A stretch of DNA of 64,000 nucleotides from Aquimarina mytili (GTDB taxonomy: Bacteria; Bacteroidota; Bacteroidia; Flavobacteriales; Flavobacteriaceae). The stretch lies in NCBI RefSeq assembly GCF_016735115.1, contig NZ_JAERQJ010000003.1, positions 620,001 to 684,000 of the forward strand, written 5' to 3'. The position numbers were made by a program, and so were the translations under genes. This document shows, in pieces, positions 60,047 through 64,000 of this stretch. The notes below the pieces were generated by a model, which searched no databases, was not told the DNA's origin, and worked only from the letters and a program-made list of their open reading frames with translations. Positions within the stretch are counted from its first letter, which is position 1. The number at the start of each line of letters is the position of its first letter.

Positions 60047-60973
60047 TTGAACTATAGATATACACTACAATCATATTCAGGTATAAAATCTCGATTTCGA
60101 TGTCCTAACTGTCATAAAACAAACAAGTTTTCTCGTTACATAGACACCGAAACCAATGAATATATACATGAAATCGTAGGTAGGTGTAATCGAGAAATCA
60201 AATGCGGATATCACTATACGCCTAAACAGTATTTTGGAGATCATCACTTTGAGGTAATCCCAAAAAGAACCAAAATCATTGTATCCAATATAAAAGAAAA
60301 TCCCACAAGCACTATTCAAAAAGCTATTCTCACCCAAAGCTTAAAAAAAGATGCTCCTAATAACTTTCTTGAATATCTAGGTGCAATTTTCGATACTGAA
60401 ACTGTAAACAAATTGAAAACAAAATATCATATAGGAACTTCTAAGAAATGGAAAGGAGCCACAGTATTCTGGCAAATGGATTGTGAAGGAAAAATACGAA
60501 GTGGTAAGGTTATGCTATACAATGTAAACACTGGTAAACGTATCAAAAAACCATACCATCATATCACTTGGGTGCATCGTATTATGAAAATTTCTAATTA
60601 TACTCTAAAGCAGTGCTTTTTTGGAGAGCATTTATTGAAGGCAACAACTAATCCCATTGCTATAGTAGAAAGTGAGAAAACAGCAATTATCGCTAGTGTT
60701 TTTTTACCAGAATTTACCTGGATAGCTTCAGGCAGTCTATCAAATCTGAATCATGAAAAAACTAAAATACTCAAAGATCGTCAAGTGATATTATTCCCTG
60801 ATTTGGGCGGTTATGATAAGTGGAAAGAAAAGATTCTTAAACTATGTCCTGATGCAGATTATCAAATTTCTGATTTATTAGAACGAAAAGCTAGTGATAA
60901 GCAGCGCGAGTTAGGTTTGGATGTCGCTGATTATTTGTTAGCTCTGGAGCTAGAGAAATATGTAAACAATTAG
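60047..60973 (+). CDS. Zn-ribbon/Toprim primase-like protein (DUF6371-type)
   Basis: 308 residues if started from the TTG at 60047. N-terminal zinc beta-ribbon: 'FRCPNCHKTNKFSRYID' and 'GRCNREIKCGYHYTPKQYFG' (four Cys). The middle 'FWQMDCEGKIRSGKVMLYN' and the C-terminal 'PIAIVESEKTAIIAS' (Toprim Glu) and 'VILFPDLGGYDKWKEK' (Toprim acidic residues) complete a DnaG-like layout known from Bacteroidota elements (PG0870/DUF6371 group). Would make primers or assist the D5 helicase. Ends just before inverted ATGTAAAC repeats. Confidence 0.82.
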   Translation: MNYRYTLQSYSGIKSRFRCPNCHKTNKFSRYIDTETNEYIHEIVGRCNREIKCGYHYTPKQYFGDHHFEVIPKRTKIIVSNIKENPTSTIQKAILTQSLKKDAPNNFLEYLGAIFDTETVNKLKTKYHIGTSKKWKGATVFWQMDCEGKIRSGKVMLYNVNTGKRIKKPYHHITWVHRIMKISNYTLKQCFFGEHLLKATTNPIAIVESEKTAIIASVFLPEFTWIASGSLSNLNHEKTKILKDRQVILFPDLGGYDKWKEKILKLCPDADYQISDLLERKASDKQRELGLDVADYLLALELEKYVNN

Positions 60974-61079
60974 TGTTTACATGCATCCTATTTTTAATAA
61001 TTTTTACGTTTACCTATGGAATAATTGCGGTGATTACCACTGTCAAACGGTTTTAAGTGTTTACATTAAATATGTAAAC
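60960..61079. repeat. Two ATGTAAAC / GTTTACAT dyads
   Basis: ATGTAAAC-N7-GTTTACAT at 60960-60982 (overlapping the primase stop) and GTTTACAT-N5-ATGTAAAC at 61059-61079. Opposite arm order, 98 bp apart. Possible operator or replication terminator pair in the 342-bp gap to the tRNA. Confidence 0.55.
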
Positions 61080-61267
61080 ATTATTCAGTCTATTTTCTAC
61101 TTTATTTTGTTTGTAGCAGTCAATATTTGAAGGCGTAGAAAGGTTTGTTCCGAGATTTATTCAAACAAAACTCTTAGTGCTTTAACATATCTTATAAATA
61201 TATTTTTGACTTATAACTTTGTCAAATTCTAAATCAGGATATGCTCCTTTTCATTTAAATAAAATTA

Positions 61268-61309
61268 AACAAAAAACCTCAATCCAATAACTAAAAGGAT
61301 TGAGGTTTT
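61268..61309 (-). terminator. Terminator of the element's tRNA-Leu
   Basis: AAAACCTCAATCC (plus strand 61273-61285) pairs perfectly with GGATTGAGGTTTT (61297-61309), 11-nt loop; on the minus strand it is followed by TTTTTTG. 7 bp after the tRNA 3' end. Confidence 0.85.
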
Positions 61310-61315
61310 TATCTG

Positions 61316-61397
61316 TACTCGAGGTGGGAATCGAACCCACACTCCCGAAAGAACCGGATTTTGAATCCGGCGCGTCTACCAATTCCGCCACTCGAGC
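61316..61397 (-). tRNA. tRNA-Leu (CAA), carried by the element
   Basis: 82 nt, minus strand. Acceptor GCTCGAG with CTCGAGT (one G-U at the end) and A73; D arm 'GGCGGAATTGGTAGACGC'; anticodon stem CCGGA/TCCGG with loop TTCAAAA (anticodon CAA); variable arm 'TTCTTTCGGGAGT'; T arm 'GTGGGTTCGATTCCCAC'. CCA not encoded. Compared with the split host gene it has two compensated base-pair changes (acceptor C-G for T-A type, anticodon-stem C-G for T-A type), which supports function of both versions. It lies inside the element and can be transcribed from the former host tRNA promoter 180 bp upstream. Confidence 0.95.
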
Positions 61398-61408
61398 ATG
61401 TGCTGTAT

Positions 61409-61427
61409 GTTTAACCTATATTTAACC
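61409..61427. repeat. Right terminal repeat, possible integrase arm site
   Basis: GTTTAACCTATATTTAACC, one mismatch from the left copy at 33883-33901; a further partial unit GTGTTTAACTT follows at 61433-61443. Confidence 0.68.
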
Positions 61428-61513
61428 TCGAAGTGTTTAACTTCTTCTTTTGAAAATACAACTATTTTATTATCAGCTAACTAAAATAGATTTTTAATTC
61501 TAAACGCGTAAAC

Positions 61514-61527
61514 TTTTGAATCCAGCG
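61514..61527. repeat. Right attachment core (14-bp direct repeat)
   Basis: TTTTGAATCCAGCG, identical to 33758-33771. The carried tRNA has a one-base variant (TTTTGAATCCGGCG) at the same place. Confidence 0.9.
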
Positions 61528-61552
61528 CGTCTACCAATTCCGCCACTTGAGC
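61514..61552 (-). pseudogene. 5' part of host tRNA-Leu(CAA), cut by the element
   Basis: Minus strand: 5' acceptor strand GCTCAAG, D arm 'GGCGGAATTGGTAGACGC', 5' anticodon stem CTGGA and loop TTCAAAA; then element DNA. Joined with 33715-33757 it gives an 82-nt tRNA with perfect stems (GCTCAAG/CTTGAGT; CTGGA/TCCAG). It still has the original promoter. Confidence 0.92.
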
Positions 61553-61573
61553 ATTTTTTAATGAATTGGATGG

Positions 61574-61581
61574 CAAAATTA
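61574..61581 (-). promoter_or_regulatory. -7 box of the host tRNA-Leu, now driving the element's tRNA
   Basis: Minus-strand TAATTTTG fits TAnnTTTG, 22 nt before G1 of the split tRNA. The transcript would run through the 5' fragment and then the intact element tRNA to its terminator at 61309. Confidence 0.6.
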
Positions 61582-61646
61582 GTAAAATATTCGTTTTACA
61601 CCATTAAATAAGTGATAAAATAAGAGTAAGAGTTAAAATAAATTTT

Positions 61647-61654
61647 TAAATTTG
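61647..61654 (+). promoter_or_regulatory. -7 box of prs
   Basis: TAAATTTG fits TAnnTTTG, 54 bp before the prs ATG. Confidence 0.55.
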
Positions 61655-61708
61655 CACCTTATTTTTAGAAAATAAGTTTTAACTCGTTACAAAACAACAT
61701 TTTACCCT

Positions 61709-62650
61709 ATGCCAACAGGAGTTACAGAAGCAAAGTTTTTTGCATGCAACCAAAGTACTGAACTTGCAGAAAAAATAGTAGCTGCCTATGGCGCTAAATT
61801 AGGCAATGTGATCACATCAACATATAGTGATGGTGAGTTTCAACCTTCTTTTGAAGAGTCGGTTAGGGGATCAAGAGTATTTATTATTGGTTCGACACAC
61901 CCAAGTTCTGATCATTTAATGGAAATGCTTTTAATGTTAGATGCTGCAAAAAGAGCATCTGCAAGACATATTACAGCAGTATTGCCGTATTATGGATGGG
62001 CACGTCAGGATAGAAAAGACAAACCAAGAGTACCTATTGCGGCAAAATTAATTGCCAAAATGCTTGAAACTGCCGGAGCAACAAGAATTATTACTATGGA
62101 TCTTCATGCAGATCAGATCCAGGGGTTCTTTGAAAAACCAGTAGATCATTTATATGCTTCAACCATATTTTTGCCGTATTTGCAATCATTAAATCTAGAA
62201 GATTTAACTATCGCTTCTCCAGATATGGGAGGATCTAAAAGAGCATATGCATATTCAAAGGCTTTAAAAAGTGATGTGGTAATTTGCTACAAACAAAGAG
62301 CAAAAGCTAATGTAATATCACATATGGAACTAATCGGTGATGTTACAGGTAAAAATGTAGTATTGGTAGATGATATGGTAGATACTGCAGGAACTTTAAC
62401 TAAGGCTGCAGATTTGATGATGGAGCGAGGAGCCAAAAGTGTACGTGCAATCTGTACACATCCAATTCTTTCTGGAAGTGCTTATGAAAGATTGGAAGAT
62501 TCAAAATTAGAAGAATTAATCGTTACCGATTCTATTCCTCTAAAACAAAAAAGTGATAAAATTAGAGTGGTAAGCTGTGCAAATTTATTTGCAGATGTAA
62601 TGCATAGAGTGCATCACAATGAGTCTATTAGCTCTAAATTTATAATGTAA
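61709..62650 (+). CDS. prs: Ribose-phosphate pyrophosphokinase
   Basis: 313 residues, standard length. Makes PRPP from ribose 5-phosphate and ATP for purine, pyrimidine, His, Trp and NAD synthesis. Signatures: 'SDGEFQPSFEESVRG', 'LPYYGWARQDRKDKPRVPIA' (ATP loop), 'ITMDLHADQIQGFF' with the catalytic H-A/D-x-Q, 'VLVDDMVDTAGTLTKAADLM' (PRPP-binding loop). The typical neighbour rplY follows 23 bp later, a conserved pair in Bacteroidota. Host chromosome, outside the element. Confidence 0.97.
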   Translation: MPTGVTEAKFFACNQSTELAEKIVAAYGAKLGNVITSTYSDGEFQPSFEESVRGSRVFIIGSTHPSSDHLMEMLLMLDAAKRASARHITAVLPYYGWARQDRKDKPRVPIAAKLIAKMLETAGATRIITMDLHADQIQGFFEKPVDHLYASTIFLPYLQSLNLEDLTIASPDMGGSKRAYAYSKALKSDVVICYKQRAKANVISHMELIGDVTGKNVVLVDDMVDTAGTLTKAADLMMERGAKSVRAICTHPILSGSAYERLEDSKLEELIVTDSIPLKQKSDKIRVVSCANLFADVMHRVHHNESISSKFIM

Positions 62651-62673
62651 ATTAATAATTAATAAATTTTAAA

Positions 62674-63306
62674 ATGAAATCATTAACAATCAATGCATCT
62701 CAAAGAGAAAGCGTAGGCAAGAAAGCAACAAAAGCCTTACGTAATGCTGGACAGGTACCTTGTGTTATTTATGGTGGAGACACTATTGTACACTTTGCAG
62801 CGCCAGAAATTGCTTTCAAAAATTTAGTGTACACTCCAGACGTTCATACCGTGGTAATAGCGTTGGATAATGGTACAAAAATAAATGCCATCTTACAGGA
62901 TATCCAATTTCATCCTGTAACCGATAGAATTTTACATATTGATTTTGTTGAAATTTTTGACGACAAACCAATCACAGTAGAACTTCCGTTCAGAACAGTA
63001 GGTATCTCTCGTGGTGTACGTAATGGTGGTGTGTTACGTTTCAACTTAAGACGTATCAAAGTAAAAGGTCTTTCTTCAGATTTGCCTGATCTAATCGAAG
63101 GAGATATTACAAAACTTAAGATCGGAAACAAATTATATGTTACTGATGTAGCAAGTGATAAGTTTACAATTCTTCACCCAGATAACACTGTAATTTGCCA
63201 GGTTAAAACTTCTCGTACTGCTGTTGCGGATGACGAGGAAGAAGAAGAAACTGAAGGAGCTGCTGAAGGAGCGGCACCAGCTGCCGAAGCACCAGCTGAA
63301 GGATAA
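62674..63306 (+). CDS. rplY: 50S ribosomal protein L25 / CTC family
   Basis: 210 residues. N-terminal L25 domain binds 5S rRNA ('[20 protein letters not shown]', '[20 protein letters not shown]', '[15 protein letters not shown]'), C-terminal CTC/TL5 beta domain ('[19 protein letters not shown]', '[20 protein letters not shown]'), and an acidic Ala/Glu-rich tail (from about 185). Long CTC form, normal in this phylum. Co-transcribed with prs. Confidence 0.96.
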   Translation: MKSLTINASQRESVGKKATKALRNAGQVPCVIYGGDTIVHFAAPEIAFKNLVYTPDVHTVVIALDNGTKINAILQDIQFHPVTDRILHIDFVEIFDDKPITVELPFRTVGISRGVRNGGVLRFNLRRIKVKGLSSDLPDLIEGDITKLKIGNKLYVTDVASDKFTILHPDNTVICQVKTSRTAVADDEEEEETEGAAEGAAPAAEAPAEG

Positions 63307-63329
63307 TCCTAAAGTTTTAGCACAATATA

Positions 63330-63365
63330 AAAGCATTCTGATCCAATTCAGGATGCTTTTTTTAT
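63330..63365 (+). terminator. Terminator after rplY
   Basis: AAAGCATTCTGA pairs (one G-U) with TCAGGATGCTTT around a 4-6 nt loop, followed by TTTTTATTTTT. Between rplY and pth. Confidence 0.85.
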
Positions 63366-63411
63366 TTTTACACAGATTTTTGAGGAGACACCCTTACATA
63401 AAACACAAAAT

Positions 63412-64000
63412 ATGCTTTCTGTATTTAGAACATTATTTTCTAAACAAAAAGAAGAAACTCAAGAAGAGCTCATGAAAAAATTTCTTATTGTAGGGCTGGG
63501 CAATATAGGTCCTAAATACCACAATACACGTCATAATATAGGTTTTAGAATACTTGATGCTTTAGCAAAAGCGGAAGATCTCAAATTCGAAACTCAAAAA
63601 TTAGGCGATCTTACTACCTACAAGTACAAGGGAAGAACTCTTATACTTCTTAAACCTAATACATACATGAATCTAAGCGGAAAAGCTGTTCGTTACTGGT
63701 TAGGAAAAGAGAAAATCCCCTTAGAAAACCTGCTAGTTATTACAGATGATATCAATCTTCCGTTTGGTACAATTCGAGTAAAGGCAAAAGGAAGTGCTGG
63801 AGGACATAATGGCTTAAAAGATATCGAAGCCCAATTAAACACCTCAAAATATTGCCGATTTAGATTTGGTGTAGGTGCCGAATTTAACAAAGGAAGACAA
63901 GTCGATTATGTCTTAGGAGAATGGGACAACGATGAAGAATCTGCTATGCCAGAACGAATAGAAAAAGGAATTGCCCTAATTAAATCCTTTGCCACTGCCG
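63412..64000 (+). CDS. pth: Peptidyl-tRNA hydrolase (partial, C-terminus off window)
   Basis: About 196 residues in the window. Releases tRNA from peptidyl-tRNAs that drop off ribosomes. 'FLIVGLGNIGPKYHNTRHNI' contains the conserved N-T-R-H catalytic His; 'LLKPNTYMNLSGKAV', 'VITDDINLPFGTIRVKAKGS' and 'AGGHNGLKDIEAQLN' are the other family motifs. Start: ATG at 63412 adds a 20-residue charged leader before the usual 'MKKFLIVGLGN' (ATG 63472). The shorter start is the standard E. coli-like length; the longer one is frequent in Flavobacteriia. Confidence 0.93.
   Translation, partial: MLSVFRTLFSKQKEETQEELMKKFLIVGLGNIGPKYHNTRHNIGFRILDALAKAEDLKFETQKLGDLTTYKYKGRTLILLKPNTYMNLSGKAVRYWLGKEKIPLENLLVITDDINLPFGTIRVKAKGSAGGHNGLKDIEAQLNTSKYCRFRFGVGAEFNKGRQVDYVLGEWDNDEESAMPERIEKGIALIKSFATA

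Larger units (their letters stand above)
33758..61527. mobile_element. Integrative element of about 27.8 kb in tRNA-Leu(CAA)
   Basis: Borders are the 14-bp repeats in the two halves of one tRNA-Leu gene. The integrase gene is just inside the left border; HTH, primase-helicase and primase genes and an intact replacement tRNA-Leu are at the right border. A 19-bp near-identical sequence (GTTTAACCTAT[G/A]TTTAACC) lies inside each end. No relaxase, type IV secretion, capsid or terminase gene is visible, so it looks like an integrative element of satellite or IME type that depends on others for transfer. The cargo of about 22 kb has lost some genes to decay (three pseudogenes). Confidence 0.88.

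Noticed and set aside
33758-61527. Calling the element a prophage or conjugative element
   Set aside because: No capsid, terminase, relaxase or type IV secretion genes can be seen; only integrase and replication genes support mobility.
1-64000. CRISPR arrays, insertion sequences and rRNA genes
   Set aside because: No regularly spaced repeats, transposase-like frames or rRNA sequence were found by reading.

Overview
The window is AT-rich DNA from a member of the Bacteroidota, most likely a marine Flavobacteriaceae of the Aquimarina type (genus is a guess). Evidence: a type IX secretion sorting domain, TPR-HisKA_3 sensor kinases, membrane AraC regulators, promoters with the Bacteroidota -7 box TAnnTTTG instead of a sigma70 -10 box, and the housekeeping order prs - rplY - pth at the right edge.

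Layout. (1) Positions 1-33500, nearly all on the minus strand, hold an extracellular contractile injection system (eCIS; Afp/PVC/AlgoCIS-like). Reading right to left from a promoter near 33530: DUF4255 cap protein, a companion protein, one sheath, three tube proteins, a 50-aa DUF5908 protein, LysM baseplate/tube-linker, VgrG-like spike, gp25, PAAR-like tip, a 1368-aa baseplate J protein, a collar-domain fibre, a second wedge protein, tape measure, AAA+ ATPase, then two cargo-like proteins with a shared N-terminal leader and a DUF4157-type HExxH domain, an amidase, a lipoprotein and a four-helix membrane protein. Further left are three regulators (TPR-HTH; alpha/beta hydrolase-pseudocyclase-AraC; PAS-LuxR) and then a second DUF4255 + companion pair that runs off the window edge. 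That pair may start a second eCIS operon or be a second cap module of this one.

(2) Positions 33758-61527 are an integrated mobile element of about 27.8 kb, bounded by a 14-bp direct repeat that cuts a host tRNA-Leu(CAA) gene in its anticodon arm: the 3' part lies left (33715-33771) and the 5' part right (61514-61552). Joined, they give a complete 82-nt tRNA. The element carries a tyrosine integrase at its left end, a small HTH protein, P4/D5-type primase-helicase and Zn-ribbon/Toprim primase at its right end, and its own intact, sequence-diverged tRNA-Leu(CAA) just inside the right end, downstream of the old host tRNA promoter. No capsid, relaxase or conjugation genes are visible. Cargo includes a DMT transporter, envelope proteins, a T9SS-exported lyase-like protein, two sensor kinases and one response regulator, three Cys-rich double-glycine-leader peptides, a C11 protease, a membrane AraC regulator and several lipoproteins. 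A 16-bp dyad TCAC-N8-GTGA recurs upstream of several cargo genes, in most cases exactly 22 nt before a -7-like box, which suggests one regulon, perhaps controlled by the element's own response regulator.

(3) Positions 61553-64000 return to the host chromosome: tRNA promoter, prs, rplY (L25/CTC) and the start of pth. Before integration the order was prs operon - tRNA-Leu - eCIS. All family calls are by reading of sequence; no searches were run.
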